From Gymnorhina tibicen (lineage: Eukaryota > Chordata > Aves > Passeriformes > Artamidae), in assembly GCA_013399875.1 (NCBI GenBank), contig VXAZ01001747.1:564646-628645 (forward strand): a stretch of DNA of 64,000 bases, in the 5' to 3' direction. This document shows, one piece after another, positions 20,816 through 35,500 of this stretch (positions within the stretch are counted from its first letter, which is position 1; the number at the start of each line of letters is the position of its first letter). Made by a program: the position numbers and the translations under genes. A model generated the notes under the pieces. It ran no database searches and was not told the origin of the DNA. It saw nothing but the letters and a program-made list of their open reading frames with translations.

Positions 20816-23800
20816 TATCAAACAATTTTGTTCCAAAGGTGTTAATTTATGTTCACATTAATGCTGTAATTATTTTGCTGGTTACTGTTGATAAATTGGT
20901 TCTTTCGAATATAAGGGGTGATTTGGAGATTGATCTCTGAAACCTTTCTGGTCAAGTTCAGATCTGTCTTAGGCCCGAAAATTCAGAGGTCAAAGCCTGC
21001 CCGGGATAGACTTCAAGTTTGAACGTATCTTGAAATTCCCTGTGGTGTGGGAGTTGGAGTTCTGTGCAGGCTGGAAGATTGAGGTGTGGTCTGCCTCTGT
21101 TTATAAAGTGAATTTATATGTGTATGTATGTTTATATAAATCCAGTGCCTGTTTACAGGTGGGTGTTTACGTGCTTACAGCATGTTTGGCTGCACACGGA
21201 ATATGGCCTTGGCCTCTGCCTAAACTTACCTGAAAACTTACAGTGTAATTTGGAGTAGTGAGAACAAATGGGATGTAATACATAAAGTAGGAGAGATGGT
21301 TTTATTCACTTTTCGGAGGGAAAATGGCATTTGCAAATTTCTCAAATCCACTGGTTGACTATTTCAAGTCATCTGTAGATACATTTTTATTTTAATCTCC
21401 TTAATATCATTTACACTAGGCTGTTGATTCTCTGTAGTAGAGGAAGTCTCTGCCATATGCATCATGCTGTGGGTACTGAAGTTGACTGAAATAGTCATGC
21501 CAGAGAAGGATTTCCAATAGTATGACAGTTCAGGGTAGGTTTCCCATTATTTTGGATGCCAAGCAGGTTGCTTAGGAGAGATGGTTTTGTCAAATCTGTT
21601 CTTAATGCTCAGCTAAGACTACAATTTGACAAAGCCCTGTGATTTCAGCAGATCATGGTAGGAGTCCCTCTTTCATTGATCTCAGACTGGTCTGATCAAA
21701 GTTTCTGTGGTTCTTAAAACAGAGTTTACCTAGTGAGGTGTGTTTGTGACAGTGTAGATTCAAGAATACAAAGTGGAGTTTTATTCAGTAAGGAGGATAG
21801 AAGAAGAGAAGAGTCCACATGTCAGGGTAAGATCAGATACCTGAACTCAGGACACATTTAAGCAAACCTTTAAGAAGGGATTTTTTGCTGCCTCAAAAAA
21901 TTTGAGGAGGGTTGTTACCAAGTACCTCTGTTCCTTGTCTGCCTGTGAGGGGAGAAGTTTTGTCTTCTGAAAAGGAATACCTGGGATTAAGTTTAAACAG
22001 GAAATTAGTTGTTTGTTCACTTCCTCATCATGCCAAGTAGCTTTGTGTGTATGGGACAGTTAATTTCACTGGAGTCCTGACAAAATCTCCATTTCATATG
22101 GAAGAGTTGTGTACGTCTCATTTTTTACTCGTGGGCAGTATACGCTACAGAAGGTCAAAATGGATGTTATTATTAAATACAGTTCAAATGAAGAGGCAAT
22201 GAGCAGAGTAGTTTTCCAAAATTAAGACAACACAGGGTTTGGGGGTAACTGATAAAGATGTGCGGAGTCAGTGCCTGCCACAGTATCATGTCTGTTCTGG
22301 TGAGGTGGGTGTTTTGCAGGGCATCTCTTCGAATAAATCAAAATATCCTCCTGTAAACATCAGTGGGAAGCTGAGAATGACTTACAGGTGGGTGTGTGGA
22401 TCTTGCCTCTAGTGATGCACAGAGCCTGTCTTTCCAGCGTCATTCAAGTAGAGGCAGAAAGTCTAAACATTCTAACATTGCTTTAACTCTCAAGGACATT
22501 CAGCTCTTCAAATGCAACGTGGTATTTTCCAATTTCGACCTACTGAGCTAATTGCAAGGATTGAACAGAAATCCTGACTTGGAGTATAGATGATGATAGC
22601 GAGTGAATGTGCAAACAATGTTACTCCTTGGTACAAGAGTTTTATTGGTCTCACAGTTATGGTTCATCAGAGTTTCTTCTATGCTCCTTTACTCTAAGAG
22701 TGTGATTTAATTTAAAATGTCCAGATCTATATAATAAACTCATTAGATCAGTAACAGACATAAACTATTATAATCCTGAGGTTTGTAGCACTATTCGCTG
22801 TAAATCCAGCACAATGCATCTTCAGCTAGGAATGCTGCCAGGCCTGAGGGCTCTGGAGGAACTGTGCTTTTGATGTATCCATCTGAACTTTGCTAGGCTG
22901 AGGAAATAAGATTTTGAGGAGCCCAGAGCCAGATGGGGATGGTCAAACTAATGGTTCATTCTCTGGCTGTATCTACCTGCATCTTCTCTTTGAGCGCCAG
23001 AACTAATCAAAGATGTGCTCTCCAAGTGAACTTGTGTAGCAGTGCCCAGGTCTGTGCTCCTCTGGGCTGGGGCTGTTCAGAGGATGTTTCATGGAGCAGG
23101 GATGTCCGTAGCTTTTGGACTGAACATGTGAGACCACAGCTTTCTCCCCTTCTCTGAGTACTCCATTGTTTGCTGAGGCATCCCTTCTGTCTTAAGAGAA
23201 ATCACAACTAAGGAAATAACATTTGTAGAATTCAAATTACATTCTTTTCTATGTGTTGTTAGATATTCCACACAAAACTGTAGAAATGGATCAGTATAAA
23301 TGCCATCCATTTTACTGGTTTTCTGTATATGAATTTCCCTTATTTTCCTCTATGAATGCATGTACATAATTTATACATGGTATTATTCATATTTTCTATC
23401 AATAGCAAGGATACTTGATGAGGAAGAAAAAACTCAGCGAGCTAGTCTGTTTGGTTATCTCCACCCTTGTTTTAAAATGCCCTTGGAAGTGGAAGGATAA
23501 TGAATGTTGTGCTGTTAGTTTGATTTTTAAGGTGGTTGCATGTGGAAAATCTCTGGTGGGCTTGAAAAATGAAGCTGCCGCAGCTGCAGACTTTCAGTGC
23601 TAATGGTTGGGGCAAAGAGGTACGAAGAGTTCTAAACACAGAGGTAAGACACTGGGATGAACAGAGTTTTCCATTCCAGAGTGTAGTTTAATATTTGTTT
23701 TGGCTTTGCTGTTCCTGTTGGCTTACATCTATAGGAGGCAGACTGCTCTGTGAAAGGAAGAATGGAGTGTCAAAAGTGGCTGGAGGGAGACTTCTTTGAA

Positions 23801-24169
23801 AGTTACTGAATTTGTGAGCCAGTAAGTAAGTGGGCAAATGCAGTGTTAACTTAGAAGGAAGTAAATTTTACTTGAGCACGTTATTTTGTTCACAGAGGGC
23901 CAAATCCTGAGAGATACTAAGGATTAAGTGTTTTTGATAAAATGTTCTTTTGTAGATTCAACTTCAAGTTGCCTTGGGTTTTCTTCTCCAGATATGCATA
24001 AGATTTGGCTCTGTCTGTGATAACTAGTTTTGCTCAAATTATTTATCAAACTGCTTTGTAATGTCTGACTCAAATGCACGTAACATTTGCCTAAAAAATG
24101 TGTTTTGGGAATGAAAGACTTTGCTTGAGGTCTCTGCTATTAAATCTTTGCTGAGGGGCAGGGAGAGGC

Positions 24170-24480
24170 TGTGAGTTTTTTGGCGAAGTTAATAAAATGT
24201 GTGGATTAGTGAAGTGCTGATTAGTGAGGTTCTATTGTCGACAGAAACATTCCTGCCTTAGCTGAAACCCAGATGGAAAGCTGCCCGCCTCGATTGCAGA
24301 AAATGGTTTATGTTGCTGGTTTGCTGGAGTATGTTGCTGAGGTTGCAGCAGAGTGAATCTTACTAATGTCTTGAAGTGTAATTAACTCTGTTGTTAGATG
24401 TAAATATTTGAATACTGCTCATTCGGTCTCTACGGGGGCCTGTTTAAAACAATTTTTGCCAAAGAGCTCAAAGGCCAGTA
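24170..24480. promoter_or_regulatory. Candidate regulatory block
   Basis: Dense in homeodomain-type ATTA/TAAT cores (two GATTAGTGA copies near 24205-24230, GTAATTAA near 24380) together with several CG dinucleotides such as TTGTCGACAG and CGCCTCGATT, unusual for this interval. Looks like conserved enhancer DNA, but no conservation data are available. Confidence 0.18.
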
Positions 24481-26493
24481 GGAATGTGTGTGCCTTAATA
24501 AACTTCTCTTTGTCCTGGACTTGATCCAGAGCTTATAGAGGGCAGATAGGATGAGATCTTCCCATCTCATGTATTTACAGTAGAGCTCAGAGTGCTTGAT
24601 CAAGGCTTCATTGTGCTGTCATTGTGCCCAGGGTTTAGTTTAGATATGAAACACTGCAGGACGTGGACACAACAATTGAAGGGACTCAGGGTGCTGGAAG
24701 GGCTAAGGGAGAAAAAAGGAATAGAACTCATGAGAAAAATAGTGAACTCTGTTATCCTTATATGTTACATAAAAATGATGGCTTTTTTAAGGTGTAGTGC
24801 TTCCATTTTTGGTCCCAAGCATCAGCTTAAATGCTCAGAATGATGCATTAAAGGTCAGAACAATACTCTCAGGGAAATAAAGTTATATTTTCTTGCAATC
24901 ATCATCTTTTTTAGGGGGTAAAAAAATTTGCTTTCTGCAAAAAATTTTGTCTGTTTTTTAAAAATAAAATCCTTATTTCTGAGATCTGAAGTACTTCTTT
25001 CAGAAACAGAGTGTGCTTCCTTTATGAAATGTCAAATTGCTTCTGAGATATTACATGTTATATTCTCTGTGTCTGGACTCCCCAGAATGCCTATTTTTGT
25101 GCTGTCTCCCATTTCTGAAGACTCTGGTCCTGCAAGCTTAAGCAAGAAAAACTGTGGCAGGGTAAGAATACAGCCATTCAGCAGCAGATGGTCATCTTCC
25201 ATGGGCCCAGCCTACAACTCCCTTAAGATCCACAGTGTTTCCAAATGAAAATATCTCTTCTGCCAAAGGGGATTTTTTTGTTTGTTGGCATTTTGAATTT
25301 TCACCAGAAATGCCTTCCTATTTATCTCTTATGAGCTCTGCTTCTGAGCAGCTCTCCTCTGTTTCTGCAACAGTGAAGATGAGCAGGATTCTGCAGTAAT
25401 TGCACAGCAGGGGAAGCAGTACTGCTCAAACAGTGCTGGGAAATGAGGATCAAATTTTCATTTTATTCCTGCCGTGCTCTAGTGATGTTCTTTGTAATTC
25501 CATTATCCTGTGTTAATTTCTACCCCACTGTAAAATATGCTATAATATTGACACTTATCTCCTATGGATGTTATCCATTTTATTATTTTCTGTAAAATAC
25601 ATTGAGATCTTTGGATCTTAAATCACTGATTGTTCCTGTTAAAGGGATTGTTCAACTTGGTCTTCAGATCACTGTCAAAACTGCAGACAGAGATAAGCAG
25701 CACTTTGGAGATGTAGCTTTGAAACCGCTTATGAATTAACTTTTTGTTCTCTGAAGATGTAAATAAACACCAGGATCAAAGAGGAGTGTTGGAGTGATGG
25801 CAACGCATTTGCTGTAGCTCCTGGTCCTGAATGCCTGGCTTCTTCTGAACTGAGATCCGTAGGAAACAGTTGCCTCAGCTTGGCTCCTGCAGTCTGTGTG
25901 GATGAAGTTCACCGTGGAGATGTGATTTTTTTCTTTATTGCCCAGCAGAAGTCAAGGGAGCAGGACAGGCTGGGGGAGCTGGCAGGAGCTGCAGAAAAGC
26001 AGCAGTGCAGCTGTACTCCCTCTCCAGGGAATGCACTGCTCAGGTATTGGTCAGTGCTGCACCTGTGAGGGAGCTTGCATGGGTGACATCTGGACAGTAG
26101 ATACATGGAAGTGCCCCACGCAAAGCATATTAAAAAAGAAAAGGCCAGAAATGGGAAAAGATGGCAGAAGGAGGCTCTGTTGAATGAGTGGTGGCTGTTT
26201 GGTGCAGTAGCAAACATCTCTGCCATCTCATTCTAAGGTGTCACTGGATGCCAGGTATACCACGTGCCCTTGAGTTGCATAACAATATATCCCAAGTCAT
26301 TAATGATTTATTTTTTGAAGGTATGCTCCTTCCCTCATAACACCTCTGGTGTGAGATTACTTGCTGCCAGACCTTTGAGGACAGATTTATTGAAGGCTTG
26401 CAGACTGAGGCCTTAAACACACACCTGGGGTGGTGCCTGTTTTCTTCTTTAAACTTGTTTGTCTGGAGATTATGGGGGTGGATTTGGGTTTGG

Positions 26494-26514
26494 TTTTTTT
26501 TTTTTTTTTTTTTT
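26494..26514. repeat. Poly(T) tract
   Basis: Run of 21 T, preceded by GGTTTGGTT-type sequence. It could be a reverse-strand retroposon tail, but no body is recognisable. Confidence 0.8.
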
Positions 26515-29500
26515 AAAGTAAGGTCTCCAAAGTAGCAGTAGATACATACTCCTAAAACTAAAATAAAGAAATAAACAGAGTCACTGTCCAGGATTAGAAC
26601 TTCAGCTGGCATAAATTGTTACAAACCATTGTGTACTATCACATTGTACTGAAAAATCTGTTCCTTTTCAAGTTAAGTCTGAGCATGTACCCGGAATACT
26701 TCGCAAGAATTAACCGACTAATCTTCATTGCTGAAAATTATCACAGTACTTCCTGGGATCTGCATGAACCCTTGGCATATCTATTAAAAAATCTCAGAAA
26801 GAGGAGCTGCTGAGTATAGTTTCTCTGGGGGTTATGAGGTCCCTGAGGGGATCTTACTTTTGGATAGAAATGCATCATGACTTTTAGCAGGTATATCATA
26901 CCCTGCTGCTTAGGAAACTGTAGGCAGAGAACTGAGACACAGGGAAACAAGGTAATCTTTGTGAAGTTTAATTTATGTCTCATTTCAGAACATTCACACC
27001 AATGCAGAGCTCAACCAAAACTATTTTGCATATTAGGACAGAACGGTCCATCTGCCTTTCTTCCAACACAGCCTTCAATCTACTGCTCTTGGCCCTCTTC
27101 TCATCTTGTACATTCTCATCTTTCAAAGCCTACAAAATGCAAGAATTTATCTGGTTCTTTCAGTTCTACATGTTACTCGTGATATTGGTGTAAATGGGTT
27201 AGGTGTTTTATATTATTATTTTCTGTCAGCTTCCTGTGTCTTATGTCTGTTTCCAGCTTTAGGGGAGGGAGCAACCACAGCTGCCTTTAGGTAATCTGGC
27301 TGGGAGGTGCTATGTGATTGAGGAAGGCAGCTTCTGGCAAAGCTGGGGCTGTGGCAGCTGGCCAAGGTCACTTCTTAATGCAGTGCTGCTTTTAAATGTA
27401 AAATTCCTTCTGCTCTGGTGGCTGCATGGCCACCAAGCTGACCCTGGAGGAGCCAGCCAGAACTCAGCAGTGCTGGGGGGAGGCCTGGAGTGTTGGCACA
27501 CGCCAGTAACACCTTGAGCCATTCACTGCACTTTCTTCTTGACTCTTACTCCAATCTTCCTTTCTTTTCTGTTTTCATCTCTATTACGTGACCTGCAAAC
27601 ATTTGGAATTGATACACTCATACAATCTTTATGGAGAACCTGTCCTGTTACTGAAACTTGGGGATTAATTCATTGCCGTGAAAGGAGAAATAACACTGGA
27701 GTTGTGCAGGGAGTAGTGCAGTGGGAGGGTGGTGGTGGAGCTGTTCAGACAAATATTGCCCCTTTCATCCTTGAGCTGCCTGATATGGGGCAACACAGAG
27801 CCCAACATTGCCTTAATCCATCAACAGTTATACTCTTGGGCACAGTGGTCACTGTTTGACTGTGGAAATCTATCCATTTTCTGCTCAGTCTGTACATTTT
27901 CTCCTGAAAATGAAATAGCACAAAGACATTGGTGAATATGTGCAGTTGCATAGGTGGGATCTGCACTACCACATACATCGCTGTCTGAACAGCTCAGGGG
28001 AAAGCTATTTGGTACTGAGTGTTGCTTTTCTATGTGCTAATAAAATAAAGTATTCAGGACTCTCTGCAACTTGCAGTGTGATTTGATTCTGAATTGTGTG
28101 GAAGACTGTCTGTACCACCCCAGCAGTCTGCTAGGATATTAAAGTAAATTTAAATTTAATGTATTTTTAAGCTCCTTTGCTCAGCTAAATGATGCAAAGG
28201 GGCTGTTTTGAATTTTCAGCTCTTACAAAGTGGTAATTTTTCCTTTTCTTATGAAACTGCATTTTCTGAATCTGCATGAAAAATGGCAGAGGAGCTGCAC
28301 ACAGATCAGCTTGTGCTGGCAAACAATTTTTCCTCTCAAATGACATTTTCTAGTCTACTTCTGCAAGGATGTGAATCTTTTTTCAATCATACTGGTCTGA
28401 CAGCAGCTTCATCAGAGTTAAGCCTTAATCTGTGTTTTTGGCTGGTGAAAACTTGCTCCTTGCTTTGATTAAGGAAGTGTTGCCATTTTCTCTTTGACAT
28501 GCACTTACTGTCGTGTCAAGAAAATGGAAACCCACTGATGTCTCTGCGCTGTGGTTAAGGGCTCTGCAGTTATGATTCACCCATTCATAAGCAGAGAACT
28601 CGGGGAGGTTGTGGAGCCTCACATACCCTTGGAGTCCTTCTTGTGCTCAAGTGTGCTCTGACCCAGCTTGTGCTGGTGTTGGTACAGAGCTGCCACAGAT
28701 GGCTCTTGACCTCTGAGGTGAAAGATTTTCATCCTGTATTTCTAACTTAGAGTTTCAATACTTTGAGACATGCTTTGGAGAGAAATTTTGAGGAATACTT
28801 AGGATGACCAGTTAGCTGATGTTCCTGTTTTCAGTCTGAGCCCTGCTTCACATAATGCAAATGGTACTCTCCATCTTCTCAGTGAGATTAAACATTTATT
28901 TCAAATCACTTGAACTCATGTTCCAAGTTATCCCTCTATTCAGGCTGAACTCCACCTTCTTACTTCCACCTCTTTTTAAATGATTTTTCAGTTAGAACTG
29001 TGTATTGTTCACCCTCACATCCTGCTGTAAACTGCTGCGAAACTCACCTTCATAGGAGGCTGCAATTCAGCACTTTCCAGGTACTGCATAGTTTTATAAA
29101 ATGCTTTGGCTTGGTGCAGCTGTGTAAACTAGGATTTTTGCCTCTGCATCTTAACAGAGTTTCTTTATTTATTGCTAATTCTGGGCACGTTACATAAATA
29201 TACTCTTGCTTTTAGTGAGATTTGGACTGTGGATCTCAGATTGACATAGTTTTTTCTTCTGGCCCCTCAAGGTCCTGTAGTTTTGTAAACAACTCAATTT
29301 CAGTCTGAACTTCTTTGTAAAATGAAAATAAATGAAACCAGTTTCCCACCTGGTTTTGTTTATGATGTTTGTTGAAATTCCCAGGAGGTTGTACATAGCT
29401 GGTCAGAAATACACTATCAGGTGGTCCCGGCTTGTCCATTAAAATTGATTTTTTTTATTTGTACCTTTTTTTTTTTCCTACTTGGGGCCACGGGGGGAAG

Positions 29501-32500
29501 GGAAAGCTGATGAGAGAGAGAAAGATTCACTGTGGCTGACAGGGAAGAGATATACTTCTCTTCCATGACAGCTCACATTTTCCTCTGTGTTCTTCCAAGA
29601 CTGTATTCAAAGTTCTTCTATTTTGGAATCAAGATTTGGTAGCTGGAGCAGAGTTCACCCATAGTGTAAGATGCCAAATGCTTTCAAATTCATTGATCTC
29701 AGTGGAACATGAGGGAGCTCAACCATCAGCATGAGCCTTTCAGTTCTTAAACATTTTCAGGCTTTCAAATGGGCTGTTAGTCTTGGCTCTGGCAGAGCAT
29801 CCAAGGATGTCAGCAGTGTGTGATATGTCCCATAAAGTGCAACTTCTAGGAATCCTTTTTTTAATGTGTGGAGCATGTCAGGTCTCAAGTTCTGTTTGCA
29901 TTTAGTCTAACAACGTCTCAAAATGTGTTATTTAGAGCACATTTCAAAAAAAAAGGTTTTGTTAGCATCCAGTCAGCGTCTGGGCTAATGCGATTACCTT
30001 AAACTGAAATACAGCTGGACTCTCAGATGTATGGGACTCAGTGGTCTTTATAGGGAATATTTGTTTTCAAATAAACAAAATGAAGGCTTAGAGCAAAATC
30101 TCCCTCTTTACAGTTTTTACCTTCATTTAGTCTGGTTTAATATAAAAACTTGCAGCCCTTGTCACTCTACCTGAATTTAAAAAAGTTTCAGTACATTTAT
30201 GTGAGAAGGTGGCAGGGACTTGAGTGTCCTTCACTTCGTCTTGTCCACTAAACCTGAGCAGCAGCAGAGCTTATGGATACTGGATCCTGGGCACTATCTG
30301 ACCCCCTGTAATAACAAAGGGGTGTGACAGGGCATGTCCACAGGGAGGTTGTTTTTCAAAGCAGCAGACTGCAATGTCAAACTTGTAACCGCTAAAACGA
30401 TCTGATAACAATAAGAATTGTGCTTTTCAGTGCACTGCATGTTCGCAGTCCACGTGAAGCAAATTTGGCTGTTGTCATGACGTGCTGCTTTGTAAGAAGT
30501 GTGGTTGCTCTGCAATTACTTATCTTCAGGCTTGTGCCAAGGATTAACCCATGGGTTAAGGCCAAAAGGCCCTGGTGTGTTGCCCATTAAAGTCAGCAGA
30601 GAGCCTTGCATCAGCTTCAGCAGCTCCTGGATCAGAGCTGAGATTCACGGTCTGAATGCAGCTCTTAGGCTGTCTTGGTTTTTCAGTGTGACCTGGAAGA
30701 ATATCACTTTCTCTCACTTCCCTTGACTTTGAGCAAAGCTGTTACTCTCTCTGTGCCTCACCGAGAAAAGGAGGCTTATAAAATCATTAGTATTTCGAAA
30801 GCACTCATCCTAGAGAGGGAGGGGGCTGTAGGAGCAGAGCAGTAAATCCTGCTCTATTGGAGCTGTCCAAATATTATTGCGTGTATTGAAAGAAAGCTCT
30901 TAACTGAAGGCTGGTGTTCAGAAGCCAGTCCAGCCCAGGAGCCATCACAACATCACTGATCTTCTGCTGTAAACCTGGAATGTCAGTTGACTTAGTGTGC
31001 TTTCACACAAGCACTTGTGTTGAACTTCAGGTTTCTAGTTTAACTATTTGTGTTACTGGAGAACTAGATTTGACTGTTTTACGGATATTCTAATCCCTCT
31101 TTTTAAATGGTGCTGCATTTTGTTCAAGGTAGATCTAGAGTACAGAACTCTGGAAAGCTTTCTTGAGATTTAAAAATAGATCCCTCATCCTAGTCCCTGT
31201 AAAAGTCCACATTTATCAGTTACAGTGAAAACAGTTTGTCCTTTGTGCAGTTATACATATATATGTAGATATCTATAACTGGAGCAATTAAAAGTTACAT
31301 TGACTTGATTCAGAAACTGCTAAAGATGCGCAGATTTTTTTTTCATCAGATCCTGCTGGTCTTTGGTTCATACCCTTCCCTGGTTAAGTGTTTTCAAGTT
31401 AATATTGTTCTATAGGAAGATCTTATTCAAAATCATGGCAACGTGGATTTTTGTTCCAGTTTCACAGCTGCAAATTCAAAGCAGAAATTAATAGAAAAAT
31501 ACAGTAGGATGATGTATTTTTCTTACTACAAAATATTAGTATCTTTTCATTTGAAGTCTGTGCAGAGCTGTATATCCTCCACAGAATGAAAGCAAAGTAG
31601 AAAGCTTCAGGCTTTTTTGGCAAATTTTGGAATAATTTACTTCTAGTCACAGTTTGGCATTTCAGTTTTGGAGCAGCTGCATTTCTAGCAGCTTCCACTG
31701 GTTAAGCCTCTAACATTTTTAAAATTTGTATTACTTTCAAAATCAATGTTAAATGATCCAGTCCTGTTCTTCTCTAAATAGTTTGTACCTACCTGTAAGA
31801 GAATATTCTAGAAGAGTTGTCTGTTTGGATCAGCTTCATATTAGGATGCTTGTTATGTAGGGAAAGGAGGCAAGACCCTCCTTCCTTTTGAAATTCCTCA
31901 GGCTTATTTCTGCAATTCTGCCTTGTGGCCAAATGCATTTTGGGTCTCAACTGTTGCCTGCTGCAGATCAGGGCTCTAAAGATCTCAGGATCTTTGCAGG
32001 AGGAGAACATCCAGTAAGGCCAGATTATTTACTGGGAGCATTACTCCACAAAACAAGATCACTGCATGCCAGAAAGGCCCTGTAGGCAACTGCTTCAGTT
32101 CCTGCAACAGCATCAGAGGTTCCCCAAACACCCTCTGGTGACTTGTTTGCCATTAAACTGGCTGTGTGTGCCCATGGGCATCCTAACTGAAATACTCTGG
32201 CACTCCTTTGAGCTTTTGCATCACCAAATCATCCTTGAAATCTGCTCAAGAGGGTCAGAATTCCTAAAAAAAACCAACCAAACCAATCCACCCAAACCCT
32301 TAAAAAACTCTACCAAAACAGCACTGCCAATGAGATCTCAAATGAGAGAAATACTTGGCCTGCTGGGTATGTAAAGTCCAGTGTCTCACACATGTATGAA
32401 CAGGACAGGCTGCACTACTGAGCGCTGCATTTAACCAGATGTTTGACCTGTGGTCTGTGCATGGAAACATTCAAGCATGTAAGTTATCATTTTGCACTGG

Positions 32501-35500
32501 GACCACTTAAACTTGAAATTTCCAATGACAAAGTGAGGAATACTTCTTTTAAGTTGCAGCACAATAATGGGAGTTAGGATTTATAAGCCCTGCCAAATTT
32601 AATAAGCTTTTGTTATAGCCTTTTAAAATTGTTATATCGAACGCAGCTTATAAAGAGCCATGTTCCTTCTATTGTTTCATAATTTATTCAGTGTTTTCTT
32701 AACTGGCCCATCAGCAGAACAGTAAAAATGCCACTGAGTAAACTTTGTTTAATGGTGACCAATTTTTTTGTCTATGTTACAATAATGTCTGTGGGAAGAA
32801 ACAATTACCTTGTGATTTGCTGTCAAAGCGGTAAGTGCATTTTCTTTCCAGTTCATTTAGAAGGGACATCACTTTCAAGCCTTCCCTTGTTCTCTTTGTG
32901 GGGTTGTTTCCTCTTCTGCACATTTGGGTTTTTTGCTATGCACACGAAGAAGTACTGGGTCAGTCCTGGATCCAGGATTCATAAACAGAGCCTCTGCTGT
33001 CCCCTGGGCATTATCAGTACAGCTCAGACTTATTGCTCAGATGTTTACTGAAACCCCCCAAAACAGAACAAACTCCCCAGTGTCAGCTGCTAATGCTATT
33101 TTGCAATTGGATTTGCTATATGAATCAACATCCATTGCTGTTTGTTTAGTAACACTTCCATTTTCAGTTGCAGCACAGACGCCCAAAGATATGGTCTGCT
33201 TTCTTTTCATACCTGTCCAAAATGTTAGGGATGGAAGCGTTTGTGAGTTTTTGGCTACTGTATGTTGCATTTAGCATTATTATAATAATGTAAGAAGGCA
33301 GTTAGAAATGTTCATTGTGGCCTGAAACTTCTCAAATGTGTCACAGCTCTTCCTTTTAGTGATTGCTGGTCAGTCCCCAGTGTGTTTGCTAGGATGGGAG
33401 CATTCCAAGGGATTCTCAGAATCATTACTGAAAATCTTCCTCAATTTGGAGAGGAGCAGCACATATAGAGACAGCCCAGCATCACATATGGAGACTGTTG
33501 GCAGGAAAGAAGCTGAAGGTTCAAATACATTAACAGAAAACAGTTCTCAGAGCTTTTTAGGAGGGGTTGTGTCAGGGTTTGGGGCAGCACCCATATGTGC
33601 CCCCAGGCTGTGGGTATTTGTAAGCAACATAAACCTGCTTGATTTGTATCCCTTGGTCCAATATGTGCTTCCTGTGCTGTTTGCAGAGCTTTCATCCTCA
33701 GAAATACCTCCCAATTTCAATGCCCCTATTGTACACTGAAAGGATGAAAAGCTAAATTGACCCAGGGATTGAAGGTGTTTCCAATCTGAAGATTAGGCTG
33801 CTAAACAGCCCTGGGTTATGAATAGCCTCAAATCTTTCCTTCAGGCTCTACAAGAAGACTTGAGGCGTAATCAGCGTTGTCTGCTCCATATATCACATCA
33901 CTCTTCTTGGAGGCCAAAATTCTGTTAGAAAAACCATATTTGAAATTCATAAATTGTCCCGTGTTCTTCTCCAGCATGCTGGCCATTAACCACCATAGGA
34001 TTAAACAGTCACCATTATTTAGGTAGCATCATGTTTATAACAAATTGCTTCCTTAGAGCCCACCTGCTGCTTTCAGTACTTTGAAAGCACAGTAAGTTAG
34101 ACCTCAAAAGTTGTGTTTTGGTAGATGATGGGGATTTAAATAAAAGGTTTCAAATTACCAGGCCTCAAATAGCTACCTAGAGAGGCAGTGTCTAGCATCT
34201 GGACTATTACTGAATTACTCTAGGTTGCTTAATCAGCAAGGGAGCCCCTAAACTGAAAGGCTGGTGGGAGTGAAACCTGACACTAAATGGACAGCAATGT
34301 CAGAAATCTTTGTGAGCAGCTCCCAGAGGAGTGTGATGAGTAAGTACATCATCAGGGAAAGAAAACCGAAGTTGCCTTGTAGGATAGAGAAGCACGTTCC
34401 TTGCAGTGTTTTTCCTCTTGGCTTTGTTTTTTGATGGGTTTATTTTCCATATACAGTTTTTGAATGCCTCCAGACCAGATCTTTTGGTGCTATAAATCAG
34501 TGTAGTTCTCTTGGTTTCGATAGGGTTATGTTGAGGATCCTCCTCCAGCTGAGGATCTGCTCTGTGAGTCTATTCTCTTACTGCTGGATTTAGCAAGTTC
34601 AAGCCCACATTTTGAGTCCTTCATGCATGCACAAGAAATTAATCATAGAAATGATGTGTGCAAAGTATGTGTGAACATTTTTCCACAGGTGGTTCTCAAA
34701 ATCCCTGCCTCTGCTATCCCCATTTGAAGCTGGCCCTGTCTCTTCTCTCAGCTGTGCAGGTTTTACACTGGAGGAAGTCCACTGACTTCAATAGGTTTGC
34801 TCCTGGTTAACACCTGTCTGTGAAAGTAGTGTTAAATCAGGACTCTAATGCTAAACCTTCTGTCTCCACATAAAGCATTGTATCCCCAAGGGTCCTACTT
34901 TTGGAATTTTTATCCTTCTCCATTTAATGTAGTAATGAGTGATGAGTGCTAACTCCTGTCCAACACCTACTGAAGAAGAATGTTTCACAGTGTCTTCTGT
35001 GGATATTGGCTCAAGCTCAGATTTCTTCAGGAGTAGTTTAGCATTGCCTGTCACTGACTTCATCTGTCTCTGTGTGGTGTCTTGTCCATTTGCTGGGACA
35101 TGGTGGGCTTGGAGGGGAGAGGGGCTTGCTTAAACATTACTAATTCTTTTTTTATTATGTCCTGAGCCATCCTGCTGATAAGACACAGGGAGTTGTATCT
35201 AACAGTTGGTACATGGGAAAGCAAGGTGCCATTCGTCCCTGTTGGCCTGAGGTTAGCAGTGACCATCTCAGCAGCATCAGGAACCTGAGGAAAACCTGGC
35301 TGGGATTATCAAACTGATCCCAGAGCACTGCACCTCAGTGTCAGTGCAAACTGGCTCTTAATTTTCTCCACCCTTTCCTATTTCTCTTTAATTCCCAGCA
35401 TAGCAGTTGGCTATGCTGGTCTGCTTTTCCAAAACAGTGGCTGAGGTGTGAGGTGAGCAACTTTCCATTCATTCTCACGGAGCATGTAGGTGGTTTCTCT

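Noticed and set aside
33338..33739. 133-codon plus-strand frame
   Set aside because: No recognisable domain, and it overlaps a minus-strand frame at 33441-33695.
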